Below are positions 11,292 through 22,144 of a DNA stretch of 60,000 nucleotides, piece after piece (position 1 is the first letter of the stretch; every line of letters begins with the position of its first letter). Position numbers and translations under genes: made by a program. The stretch lies in contig WPIO01000220.1 of NCBI GenBank assembly GCA_009760855.2, forward strand, positions 126,001-186,000, read 5' to 3'. The notes beneath the pieces were generated by a model. The model had not been told where the DNA came from, made no database searches, and saw only the letters and a list, made by a program, of their open reading frames with translations. Origin of the DNA: Cristatella mucedo. Lineage: Eukaryota; Bryozoa; Phylactolaemata; Cristatellidae.

Positions 11292-11830
11292 TTTTGAGAG
11301 AACCAAGTAAGATTGTTCAGTCTTCAGTATAAGACGTGCTGTTTATCCTTTATGTCACACCAATGCTTCTCGTCGGATGAGTGCTGCTTCACGACAGACT
11401 CGAACTTCAAGCTGCAGTTCTCACCGGCGCTTTACTTTGCAGATTCCCGTTGGAGCACCTCTCGCACTCACGGTGAGGATCAAATGGGAACAGATGCCGA
11501 AGAAAGTCAAGTTGGGCCTCAAGGTGGCACTGCTCGGAATCTACGACAATCCCAGCGTGCAGTGCAAGGGCGTGCTGCTGCAGACGCGGCAGCTGCTGAG
11601 CAGCCTCAGCGTCAGCGATCCGCCGCCTCCACTCAGGGGCAGGCGACAGAAGGTGGGTGTGAGAGTGGCTTTGGAGTCGGCTGTAAGTGGGGGAACACGT
11701 AACAGGCAAATAATGAACGGTGCTGGAAGTAGACCTGCGTATGGCATTCGTTATGAGCAAAGTAGTTCGTTTGCAGTGGGCTCGGGCACACCAGATGCTT
11801 TTAGACCGGAGCAAAGTCAAACTGAGTGAC
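11290..11830. repeat. Segmental duplication, left copy, distal part
   Basis: It aligns with about 45440-45950. The upstream intron end matches (gttcagtctt..ctgtttatcc against gttcggtctg..cgtttatccc), as do the splice acceptor and the coding-like exon. A weaker match continues downstream (tttgcagtgggctcgggcac against gtcagtgggtgaagctcac). Confidence 0.75.
11443..11652 (+). pseudogene. Decayed copy of katanin p60 first coding exon
   Basis: The sequence from the acceptor (tttgcag, AG at 11441-11442) to 11652 aligns codon by codon with katanin exon 45572-45773. The start ATG is replaced by GTG at 11473. From there 60 codons stay open against 56 in the gene. Conserved pieces include the tryptophan at residue 5, KLG, ALLG, YD, VL, LL, the proline pair and the terminal QK. 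Four extra codons lie near the 3' end (a run of four prolines followed by LRG). The donor is GTGGGT instead of GTGAGT. No exon resembling katanin exon 2 follows. The N-terminal MIT-like domain would be badly altered, so I call it a pseudogene. The absence of any stop is notable, and use as a real exon of something else cannot be excluded. Confidence 0.8.
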
Positions 11831-12179
11831 GAAAGTCAATGGCAATCTTGATTAGCACAAATGCATGCAGTGTGTACATTAGTTGCTCTAACGAAAGCTT
11901 GAATAATGACTGCCTTTAGAAGAGGGTGAAGTTTTGCAGCAAAAGGATTGTGTATGTGACAACATCTACAGCAGAGACCTGGCATAATCCCACAAGGTGC
12001 TCACTTAGAACAACTGCAGAACGTCGCAGTACCTAGTGCAATGAGCCTTCGGGGAGAAAGTTTTCTTTCCAACTGGGCAATATGCCTAAGCAGGGGCTGA
12101 GCATATTCAATATTTTTGAGGGGCAATGCTCGAATTATGCTTAGGACCAAAACTTTGACGGAGTGCCCTAGTCAATCTT

Positions 12180-12266
12180 TCCACCTAAATAATAACAATA
12201 GATCTGATATAGCACCCTCAAAGAACTCAATCTCATTCTAGTTACTTTAAATTTGCTACAAAAGAA
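12180..12266 (-). mobile_element. LINE-A (antisense) 3' tail, split by insertion
   Basis: This is the antisense LINE-A tail up to the target-site duplication aaagaa at 12261-12266. The rest of the element resumes at 12588. Confidence 0.85.
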
Positions 12267-12587
12267 TTGTGTCAGAACATCTCCCAACTTAACAACATTC
12301 AAAAAGATCTTAAAAACACACTTATTTAGGATAACATTAAGTTGGTCCCAGTGATTCGTCCTTGATGTGCTTATGCATGCTGACACTGTGCATGCTGCCA
12401 CTAACCACACTTGCATGCTGACCCTGTGCATGTCATCCCTAACCACGTTATTCATGTTGTTTATCAAACATGATGTTGCTCAGCATTCAATCGCATTTTT
12501 CTTTGCAGCCAATGTAAAGCACCTAGACAGAGATTCAGTTCTCTGAGGGAACTTTATCAAGTGCATTATTATTATTATAATATTATT
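12267..12587 (+). mobile_element. Nested LINE-A 3' fragment with 6-bp target-site duplication
   Basis: A 321-bp, 5'-truncated sense LINE-A end (RT C-terminal region, 3' UTR, tail, (ATT)n) interrupts an antisense LINE-A. The flanks 12261-12266 and 12588-12593 are both aaagaa. Removing the insert and one copy restores the expected LINE-A sequence (compare gcaaaggaagcacgatcg near 35144-35161). Confidence 0.9.
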
Positions 12588-14860
12588 AAAGAAGCACGAT
12601 CGAATTGTAGTATACTGTCTAGCAGCGTGTTAGTGGTAGCATGGTCGATGACAAGCATAACATGGTTAGAAGTAACATGCACAGGGTCAGTATGCAAATA
12701 TGGTTAGTGGCGGCATGCGCAGTGTCTGCATGCATAAACACATAAAGGACAAATCACATAGACCCACTAAATGCTGTAATAAACAGATGCATTTTTAGTT
12801 TCTTTTTAAATGTGGTCAAGTCAGGGATGTCTATATGCATGTCGGAAGTGAGTTCCAGGCTTTGGGAGCGTACAAAGTTGAGGCAGGGTCTCAAAAGGAT
12901 TTGAGTTTTGTACAAGGCATAGGTAAATGATTAGATTCCAAAAAGCGATTCGTTCGATGGCTCACTTAGCCTGGTGGGGAAGTAGATTTGATAACTAGCC
13001 TGAAGCCAAAGAATGAAGACACCTACAAATGAGTGACAGAACTTTGAAGTCGGTGCTTTGCGTGACTTTGAGTCAATGCAGGTCGATGAGAAGTGGTAAG
13101 ATGTGACAACTGCTATGCTCACGACAGACAAGCCTAGCTGCAGAGTTTAGCACAAGCTGTAAGCATCTAACTGCAGAGGCCGGTAGACCAGTAAGTTTTG
13201 AGTTACAGAAGTCGAGACATGATGCCACAAATGGATGGACCAATTTAGACGCGGTATTCCTATCTAAGCAAGCATAGGTTTTAGCAATGCTATGTAATTG
13301 AAAGTAGGAAGACTTGACTGTGGAGCTGACGTAGTCGTCTAATTTAAGGTCACTTTAGAATAGGACGCCTTGATTTCGTGCAGATTCAGCAGGACATATG
13401 CTTGCAGAGACAGTTGTGAGTGTTAAACGTTTTAATTTCCGAATCACACTTGGTTTGCCCATAGCTACTCACTTGGTTTATCATCATTCAACTTAAGAAA
13501 GTTTGCTGCAATTCATGTGCAGATGTCATCAATACATGCAGCAAGGGAGTTGAAATAATTCGACGTGCTTGAGGGCTGGGATGAATCAAGGCAAAGGTAC
13601 AACTGAGTGTCATCAGCATAGACAGGAAAGCCTACATTACGCCTGGCAATCACATCGGCAAGAGGGAGAGTATAAACCGTGAAAAGAACTCGACCAAACA
13701 CAGAGTCCTGAGGTAGCACATTCTTCTGATGTTCCTCGGATGATTTGTGTTCATTAAAATTAATATTGGACTCTCCCACTGAGATAGTACCTGAACCATT
13801 GCAATGCAGTGCCAATGATGCACAGGCGCGATGAGAGTTTCTCAAGAGGAACTGGGTGATCGATAGTATCAAAAGCTGCTGAAAGATTGAGCAAAATAAG
13901 TAGAGAGACTCTAGCTAAGTCGGCATTCCCTAAGAAGGTCGTTATACACACGAAGCAATGCTGACTCTGAAGCTATTAGCTCTGAAATCAGACTGGAACT
14001 TACCAGCAAGGGTTCGAAGTTTTGATTTGAGTTCAGCTGGTCTACTACGACTCATTCCAGTGTCTTTGATAGAAACGGTAATAAGCAGACTAGGGGGAAG
14101 TTGCTTGAGTTCTCTGATCTGTTGTTTTTTTAGTATTGGCCTGACTACAGCTTTTTTGAAAGATCCCAGGACATGACCTGAGGCTAATGACATATTTAGG
14201 ATATTAGCTGTGCATAGCAGCAGCAGCTCTATGCATCGTAGAAGCAGGGCAGTGGGAATAGGGTCTAGAGAACTAGCCGTCTTTTTTTTTATTGAAGTAT
14301 GAGCTTTAAAACGAGGTCATTAGTGGCCTCCTTGAATGAAGACATTGAGGTGCTGCATTGAATTGAAGGATATGGTTCCAGAGGGGTTGCTGTCACCCTA
14401 GGGATGGACTCCCTCATCTTGTTGATAAAGGAGCTAGAAAAGCGATCAACTAGATTATCACAAGGGTCACTTGGTAAGAAGCTAATCTGGAGTGGTTAAG
14501 GAGATGGTTGATCGTCGACATCAGCATTTTGTGTATCTGTGATTCAAAAATGTTTTTATAGAAGCTAGACTTGGTCTTTGCTAGAATCTACTGGTACGAT
14601 ATACAGTAGTCCTCGTATGCCAGTCGATGGACAGTCAGTCCTGATCTTCTGTATGCTATTTTGAGCTTGCGCTTAGTAGACCTAGCTAGTTAAAAACCAT
14701 TAGCCGTCAGGGTGAGAGTGCACAGTCAGAGGTGCAAACTCGTCAATCTGTCAGCTAGTGTCGTGTTGTAGCAGTCTACCAATGGTGATAGGTCAGAAGG
14801 AGGATTGCTCAATGAAGTGTCTCTAAGGTGCCGTGGCTAGGAGGCTCAGAGCTCAGGTGG
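12588..14860 (-). mobile_element. Long antisense LINE-A with reverse transcriptase remnants
   Basis: This is the longest LINE-A in the window. On the - strand the RT core is visible: a FDTIDH-type motif (about 13885-13900), then [13 protein letters not shown] (about 13575-13615) carrying the catalytic YADD box, then the C-terminal region and 3' UTR. Frames are broken in several places, so it is not active. The 5' part (about 14200-14860) is too decayed to subdivide. Confidence 0.85.
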
Positions 14861-15650
14861 TTCACAGCACGCCTAAAGACTAGCCTTTCTTATTTACATG
14901 TCATTTAGAAAACGATGTCACACAATGTTTGTGAGTGCTTGATTCGCTGTTTGCACGGGCACCCCAGGCTGGCGATTGCTCATTGCCCAGGTGTAACCTC
15001 TCATTTTGATGCTGCAAATGAATATACTTGTACTGAAGCTTTTCTTCCACGTTTCGTAAGTTCATTTTGTATAGTGCTCATCATTATTGTTGGCTGTAGG
15101 TACTCTTTTTCATGCCAGAATCAGACACTGCCGTCCGGTTTGTGGCTCCAAACTTGAGCTGTCAGTGGTGCACGTGTTTGCTCGATAGTTACCAGCACTC
15201 GAAGGAGAGGAGCTACTCGCATTTCTCACATCGCTAGGCACATGCGTCATTCGGGGAGTGTGCAGACAGCTACCCCCTTAGTACACAGGTGCTATCGTTT
15301 AGCCTGTACCAAGTGAAAATGCCCAAGTTTAATTTTGACATTGTCGCAAAGATACAACTAGCAGAGCCACTTTCGAGAGCTCGAGTGAAACCACTGCCAA
15401 ATCTGTGACATATGTATAGTTTTGCTCTGAGAATGCCTTCGCCGGCTACTGAGGCTTTGACGATCAAAGTCGTCGGCTCGAGACCAGCGGAATATGTGAT
15501 ACGCCTCCATAGAGATTAAGTTTCCATAGGATACTATACAAATGAAGTCATTTTTTACCGCGTACACACCACCCCGATGTATATGCCACCTTAAGATTTT
15601 GAAACAATATTTTGGAAACAAATATTTGTATTCAATAACTTAATGAACTG
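14860..15650. other. Unassigned spacer
   Basis: No gene or repeat family recognised. The open frames (80-87 codons) have no recognisable domain. Confidence 0.4.
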
Positions 15651-17010
15651 AACAATACAATGACTCAAAATAATCATTCATGTCACTACCGCAAACCTTT
15701 GCATTAGGAGTGGTGATGATACCCTCTCAATCTTCCTCGTTGATATCACAGGGTTGAAATTTTAGTGGAAATCCGTTTTTATCATTGTCGTCGTCAGTCT
15801 CTTCATAGAATGTGTCATTTTATGTTCCGTCCATTGCATTTGAAATGCCTCATTTATTGCTAGCTCTTACCATAAACTGTAACTTTGCACTGTTCCAGGC
15901 CTTAATTACCCACGCACAGACCTGATCAATGGATGGCTTCTTGATCTTTCCTGCTGGTGTCATGATGTCACCCGACTGGCCCATCATTCCTTTGGTCCAA
16001 TTTTCTCTTAAGGCCAGTTTGAAGGATTTATTAGTGCTTACATCCAGAGGCTAAAACTGACTATTCAGACCACCCAGGATAACTGCCAGATTAGTTTTCA
16101 TGTCAGCAGCTACTTTGTTAACTTCGTCATTAAAATGTTCCGAGAACTAATCGCGCACGGGCAAGGCTGTTTTTTTTCCAAAAGACCTCCCGGCTCGACC
16201 TTCGAAAAACCATACATTCATTTCCTCACTGTCCATCCAAGCCTTTCCTTGAACTTTAAGGACCAATCCTTTTGGGATCTGCTCTTTTAGCGATGCTTTG
16301 CGTCGGAAAGTGACCATCTGGTTAAGTTTTGTGCCATCTGCTGCATATGCTACGACTACGGCATAGCGACTTCTTTCGTTTCTCGTAGTTTTGATTGATG
16401 CCGTCTTGACTCCTTTAACATTATCAGCTCTATTGCTGGGGGCATCAGATGCTACAGGTAGGGCATCTTGAAGTTATGTTCCTTGCGATGCTGCATTGGG
16501 AACTTCTGGAAGTTTGCAAACTTTTCTTCATATTGTTTTTGCATTTTGTGTGCCAATTTAGTTCTTGTTATCATTGCCAGGCCCTGAGGTTTCACGAAGT
16601 GGTAGCACCACTTTACAGGTTCTGTAAATTTCACATCTCCTTTACCCAGAGCAATCTTCCTGGCTTCCTGCTTAATCATCTTGTTTGACACAACTAATCA
16701 ATGTTCTCTTTGTACAACCACCCAAGTTCATAGTCTTTCTCCACCTCTTGCCACTTTGCAGGTTTTCCTCGATTTGCCTTTATTGCCCTGGGAATTTTTA
16801 TTATAGCTTCTTTTCCACCCTCCATCTTATGATTGTTCTTCGGTATGGTACCGTTCCAAACTCTCTGCTGCATGATTGTCGCTGCCCTTTGCATACTTAA
16901 TTACTTCTAACTTGAAGCCAGCAGAATAGGCTTGTCTTGTCTGATTTCCGTTTTGCAGATTCCAGCTTGTTCCTGGCTTTCGTAGCCGCCGTTGTCACTG
17001 CTGACGTTAT
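15650..17010 (-). pseudogene. Pogo/Tigger-like (Tc1-mariner superfamily) transposase remnant
   Basis: Reading the - strand from about 17000 down, in shifting frames, one finds the family order. An N-terminal Psq-type helix-turn-helix (KRKSD, then AGFKLEVIKYAKGSDNHAAE) is followed by the linker RGKPAKWQEVEKDYE. The CENP-B-type second DNA-binding region comes next (VKWCYHFVKPQGLAMITRTK, then QKQYEEKFANFQKF). The DDE domain follows: IKTTRNERSRYAVVVAYAAD, GTKLNQMVTFRRKASLKEQIP, KGLVLKVQGKAWMDSEEM, and the C-terminal hallmark LAVILGGLNSQF-PLDVSTNK. Several stops and frameshifts break it, and a DxF-like catalytic region reads as a stop. I did not find the terminal inverted repeats. It is a dead element, not a host gene. 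Confidence 0.85.
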
Positions 17011-17117
17011 CTCCACCTCCACCGTCGTCATGGCCTCTGCCAATGTCGTGACGGCTCTCATAATGGCGCCCGTCGTCGCTGTGGCCACCTCGTCGTCGTT
17101 TTGGTGGCGTCTGTTGC

Positions 17118-17262
17118 CGAGCTGGCTTGGTCTAGCGGTTAAGGTACTCGCCCCGACCAAGGTCTGACTGAGGTCGTGGGCCCGAGCCCCGAGGCATATG
17201 TGAAGCGCTTGAATAGAGATTAAGTTCTCTTGGGGCGCTATATAAGTGAATTATATTTTCTG
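17118..17262 (+). mobile_element. SINE-2 copy (tRNA head, LINE-A tail)
   Basis: The tRNA-like head has A box tggtctagcggttaagg and a B-box region gggcccgagccc. It is joined to a tail (gaagcgcttgaatagagatt, then ctcttggggcgctatataa) that matches the LINE-A 3' end. A second good copy is at 46108-46252. Confidence 0.85.
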
Positions 17263-17264
17263 TC

Positions 17265-18560
17265 ATTGTTTTTCCCACATCCGTCGCCTCCGGCATCCAG
17301 ATCCTCATCTGGGCAGTCATCAATCCTAAAGACATCATCATCTTCGTCCTCTATCGTTAGGGGTTTCCGGTCCATGGAATGTCGAATTTGTGACGATAAA
17401 TATGCCTATAGAACTCATGTTAGGGACCAGTTAATCTTTGTTGGGTGGCATTCAAAGCAGGAACGTTGTTTAGTGCAATATTGAAGCAAAAAAAAATCTC
17501 CAATGTATACGACCCCTCTCTTTCATCCGACCCCAAATTTTGGAGAAAAAGGGGGATTATATACCGTAAAATATGGTATTTCGCTGAGTCGGAAATTCGT
17601 CGTTCTTCTGCTTTTCCGATCTGCTTGGCACATTTTTCGTGGCGTTACTGAAATATGGAATTCGTGGTAAGGATGCATCTTCCTCAGTCTCTCCACAATG
17701 CTGCGGTTCGGCAGGAACATCTTTTGTTTCAGCTTCTACACACACACACCGCTCTGCAGAGGCTTCTGGCCTCTCATCCTACCTTTGTTTGTGAGTGACG
17801 ATTGGCCATGTTGGACTGGTTTCAAGTTGGTTCATGCATTTGAGACAACCTGGCTAAATTTCTTGGTCTTTATCTTTAAACTTGGTCTTTATCCAGGTTC
17901 CTCACATATGCCGCAGGGCTCCAGCCGAAGACCTCACTGGCTAAAGGGGAGCACCGCAAGCTGGGCCAACCCTTCTGCTTCTTCCCCAGTCTCTTTGGTA
18001 CGTTGGTGCTAGCAAAAGCGGCTCTTTCTTTCAGTTTCTGCAAAAGGCCAGTTTGCAGTCTCTTTCGGCGTCTTCCCAGCACGTTGTTGCTGGCAAGAAT
18101 GCCTTTTCCTTAAAGCCTTTATTTTTTCAGGATCTTGATTAATATTCATCAAAGAATATAAAAGCTGCAAATTTATGATCTGCCATTCTTTTGCTGCCAT
18201 CTAACAGAGATGGTAAACACAAACCATAGCAGCAAAAATGCAAAACTTAATTTACACAAATCTGGCAGGTTTCCCATAGTGCCAGCTCAACTGGTTCAAG
18301 AGCAAGCAGCCGGGAGTGTCCAGGCTACAGCGACGTGGCCGTAACATAGAGATCTTACGTTGCTGGAATGCTATTTCCACATTTGAGTAATCCTTTAAAG
18401 TTATTATTGCTACGAATTTATAAAATTTTAATGTCTGGTTTCAACCATAACTGCATATTCAAACTAGCAAGTTATCTCTTCTTTACTAACCTCTTTTTTA
18501 AACTCATCATTGATGGACCCTCGTTGTATGACTTTACATACGTCACAAATAACCCAATAA
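17265..18560. other. Unassigned spacer
   Basis: No gene identified. Some sequence may belong to the same DNA transposon as the pogo-like transposase, but I cannot show it. Confidence 0.4.
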
Positions 18561-18564
18561 TGAT

Positions 18565-18860
18565 AATAATACATTTGTGTAGCACTCTCAGAGAACTGAA
18601 TCTCTTTCTGGGCACTTTACAGATGCCGTAAAGAAAGCATGAGCAAATGATTAGTAGTAACATTCGCAATTTCATCAAGCGTAACATTTGTAGGTGTGAC
18701 AAGCTCAGGGTCAGCATGCAGATATGGTCAGTAGTAGCAGGCACAGGTGCCAGCATGCATAAGCGATATGGTTAGCATGCAGAAACACACCACGAAAAAG
18801 GACGAATCACAAGGATTCACCAAAAGTGTGTAATAAACAGGTGTTTTAAGTTTATAACCT
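18565..18860 (-). mobile_element. LINE-A 3' end, antisense
   Basis: Starts with an (AAT)-like tail and the antisense hairpin (gcactctcagagaactgaat), and continues into LINE-A 3' UTR (agcatgcagatatggtcagt, aaggacgaatcacaaggatt). Confidence 0.8.
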
Positions 18861-19738
18861 CAGGTTAAGGCAATATCCACGTGAGGTCAGGGACGGATTA
18901 CCTAGTATCTAGTTAAGAATCATAGCTTATTACGGAAGTTGATTAAAATCTTTTTGGTCCGGTGGCCATGTTAGTCGGCTATCCTATCTTGCGCATAGAC
19001 ATGAGGGTAGGTCACAAATGTCCTTGAATTGTGATTGGGATGACAATCAACAGTTTGACGTGTCACATTTTTTATATTTTGTGTGTGATATGGGGAATGT
19101 GAATCCAAGTGTCCTGTATCTTTTGAGGGGTTTGCCATATATGTAGAGCGACTGGTATTTAATTTGTTGATTTGTTGTTAAAGCCATATTTAGCTGAGCC
19201 TTGGTGTAATATGGGACTTTGACTTTTACATGTCATCAGAAGGTCAAGACGGCAGCTATGGTTACATCAAATGATAGCTTATGTTACCATCGATCTTGAT
19301 GCCAATTTTCATGCCATTCCTTCCATCGGTCTTAGTACGATATCAATAAATGTTCTGTTGGGGGTAAATCCCATTTGGTGGGGGACGTAACTCTCACTAC
19401 TGTTAGACTTACACCATAAGTGTCCAAATTGCTGACGCAGGCATTGACAAAATCGATAGAATTAGATCAGAAACCGATAGGGTGTTTTAATGTGGCAGGC
19501 ATGCAGCATGGCTCTAGCCCAGCAAACTCTCTCTACCCCACCCCATTGTCTGCCGTTCAACATGCTCTCAGTTTGGCAAGGGGCTGCTCCAGCAACAGCA
19601 GGCACCCATGCCACCTGTCTCACTAATGGCTGCCTCCCTCATGTAGCCATGCCGTGTCCTGCTCCCAAAAGCAAGCAGCTAATTGTTTGCAAGCTGTCGG
19701 TGCTTGACCTCCCGCCATGCTTCGTTTCTGTTTTCAAG
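18860..19738. other. Sequence upstream of first visible LIM exon
   Basis: No coding exon identified. The 19490-19738 frames have no proline-rich zyxin-like composition, and the segment ends in the splice acceptor at 19737-19738. It is probably intronic. Confidence 0.4.
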
Positions 19739-19840
19739 GAATATGTGCCCACTGTCGTAAGAGTATAGTCGCTGAAAGCGCTATATGCACCGCCCTGGAG
19801 AAGTCCTACCACGTTGAATGTTTTGTCTGCTACTCGTGCC
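19739..19840 (+). CDS. Zyxin/LPP/TRIP6-type LIM protein, exon with first half of LIM1
   Basis: First recognisable exon of a three-LIM adaptor protein of the zyxin family (zyxin, LPP, TRIP6). In animals these proteins act at focal adhesions and actin junctions and shuttle to the nucleus; that role is family knowledge. The exon begins after ttttcaag (AG 19737-19738) in phase 1 and ends before GTAAGT at 19841. It encodes ICAHC-RKS, HVEC, FVC and YSC: the CX2C, H and cysteine ligands of the first zinc finger of LIM1 and the start of the second. The last codon is split (C/AG) and is completed by the next exon. The proline-rich N-terminal half of the protein must be encoded upstream. I found no such exon between here and 12 kb, so those exons may be unrecognised or outside the window. 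The ajuba/LIMD1 group was considered, but LIM3 fits zyxin/LPP better. Confidence 0.85.
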
Positions 19841-20129
19841 GTAAGTTGCTGCCAGTGGTACCACAGCTGCAGCTGCTGCAGCCGGCACCTTGCAGTCGGT
19901 ACCGTGATCTTTCTCTTGGTTGATTGCATGAAGCCAGCTAATTATTGCTGCCCCTGAATTTATTTCCGGGTGTGGGCAGTGATAATCAATCGTTCGTCCT
20001 GACTGTGACTTTAGTCGGCATGATATTCAGTCCCAACAAAGGAGTGATTACTGCTAACTTCTGATTTGGCAAACAGATCAGATAGATAAGTTACCCTTGT
20101 TTATTATGCTATTATCCTGTAAGCCGCAT

Positions 20130-20290
20130 GTCTTAGATATAATAAATGTAATTCATTTGTATAACGCCCTAAGAGAACTTAATCGATACTCAGGCACGCC
20201 ACATATGCCAACGGTCTCGAGTGCGCGACCTCGGCCAGACCTTGGTGAGGGCGAGCACCTTAACCACTTGGCAAGCTCAGCTCAGCATTC
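20130..20290 (-). mobile_element. SINE-2 copy, antisense
   Basis: The antisense LINE-A-like tail (taacgccctaagagaactta) is followed by a B-box-like region (ctcgagtgcgcgacctcgg) and an A-box-like cttaaccacttggcaag, the reverse of the 17118 copy. Confidence 0.8.
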
Positions 20291-20309
20291 CCTGACCATT
20301 TTTTTGTGA

Positions 20310-20645
20310 ATTTTTCATAAGCTTGTGCTGCTAGGCTTTCAGTTCTATGCAGATGGCAGACAGCTATACCTATGCTTTGATCTCACTAAGCCCACCCAGA
20401 GGATTAAACTCCATCAAAACCTTCGTGCTGCACATACTACTGTCATTCCCAATTTGAGGCAGCCTTTTTTCAATTTTCCTCAACTTTAATGACCCTAAAA
20501 CCAACTTACTAGTTATCGGAAATCCAACTGTGGCTAGGAAGTTGGAAAGCTTCACGCTCAAAGTTGGCTCAGTCAGCATATCTCATGTAGCATATCTACG
20601 AAATCTGAGGGTCCTACTCCAAAGTGACCTATCACTAGACAAGTA
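20310..20645 (+). mobile_element. LINE-A, 5' part of an interrupted copy
   Basis: It encodes the RT segment around FYADGRQLYLCFD (the YADD box here reads YADG) and then KLESFTLKVGS and DLSLDKYM, corresponding to the DLSLDDHIS segment in other LINE-A copies. A LINE-B end interrupts it at about 20646, and LINE-A resumes at about 21085. Confidence 0.85.
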
Positions 20646-21075
20646 TATGTACCTAGCTGAACTGCTGCATCAGTTGCAGCCTGTTCGCGCCCTCAGGTGC
20701 TGTGTGGACAACACATTAGCCGTTCCATTCCTACGCTTAAAGATCGTTGGCGACAGAAGCTTTAGCTATGCAGGTCATAAACTGTGGAACTCGCTTCCAC
20801 AATTCTTACGCAAAAATAGTTTCTCCCCTACTGCCTACTATGGCTCATCCTTTTCAGCGGTCCTGAGCTGCTACTTCCATGCTACAGACTACCTCAACTG
20901 GTCTCCTGACTTTGCTATGCTTCCCACTTTCTCTTTGTTGCGTGAGACGAAGTCTGTTGGCTACCGAATGCCACTTTGGCTATGAGTGGGCTATACAAAA
21001 CTCTCCGTAACACCTACATGGTCTTTATGACTTTGTGAAGTTACAGACGAAGATACATTACATAACAGTACATTA
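20646..21075 (+). mobile_element. LINE-B 3' end nested in LINE-A
   Basis: It matches 56919-57347 of the long LINE-B: YLAELLHQLQPVRAL, VGDRSF, LWNSLPQFL, YGSSFSAVLSCYFHAT, SLLRETKSVGYRM. The LINE-B 3' UTR (aacacctacatggtctttatga) and an ACATTAC-like end follow. It replaces a few bases of the surrounding LINE-A. Confidence 0.85.
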
Positions 21076-21890
21076 GCATTACATTCAAGTCTGCATACTT
21101 TCAGCTAAACGTTGCAAAATTTGGGTATGCTTAGACTGGGATACGACATCCAAATTGGTCCACCCATTCGAGACATACCGTCTCGACTTCTTTAAATCAC
21201 TACCTGCAGGTCTCTGGACCTGTGCAACCAGGAGCATAGAGAATCGGTGCATAACGCTGTAGCCAGTCTTGTCTGCAATGAACTGTGTAGTCGCCCTCCT
21301 TACACCACTTCTTGCTGACCTGCACTGGCTCCCAATTAAGCAATACCGACTACAAATATACGTCACTAACTTTTAGGTCCCTTTGCTCTCTTGCTTCAGC
21401 CTACCTATCTTCTACTTCATTCTTCTACGATCATCTAATTTACAACTAGGCTAGGCATCTTTCCACTCGCTCTTATTAATCAAATCGTTTAGCTATGCCG
21501 CGAACCAACATCAAATCTTGTGCAGACCATGCTTTTAGTTCGTATGCTTCCAAAGCCGGAAGCTCTTGACTCTTGACTTACTGCACGACATCCCCAGACT
21601 TGAGGAAATTTAAACGCAAGCTAAGCACGAATCTTCTTGACACGACACTAGGCATATCCTTGTTAATTGTCTTTTGTGTGCTTTTCCGTGCCGACACTTT
21701 GCAGTTACGACGACTATATTAACACCTTGAAAATGTGCAAGTTACTTCTAACCGTACTACTGTTGTTGACGTTGTGGCGTTACCATAACCATTTGATTGT
21801 GCTTTTTTTTGTACAGAATCTGTACAGTACCTAGACAGTTATCAAGTCCTCTGAGGGTGCTGTACAACTGAACTGTTATTAGTATTATCG
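21076..21890 (+). mobile_element. LINE-A, 3' part of the interrupted copy
   Basis: Resumes with caagtctgcatactttcagc, as in intact LINE-A, and runs in broken frames through the RT C-terminus to the 3' tail near 21820-21890. More diverged than the copies at 4.8 and 10.1 kb. Confidence 0.8.
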
Positions 21891-22144
21891 TAATTCATGT
21901 AGGAGTTGTAATTCTATTGATGCAAGTTTTCGACAATACGTCTAGAACTAGACACAACACTTTACATTCCTATAAAACGGTGGATTTTGGCAAGAAGAGA
22001 GCATCTAGAGACCAACCTTTGTCAGTTTATGACAAATCCGCAGGAACCCTAAGGCTCTCTGCAACCGGAATTGTAACGTAACCTATTGAGCCTTATTTAC
22101 TTTGCCAAGAAAAGTCCACCAATTATGCCGAAGGTAACCGATTT

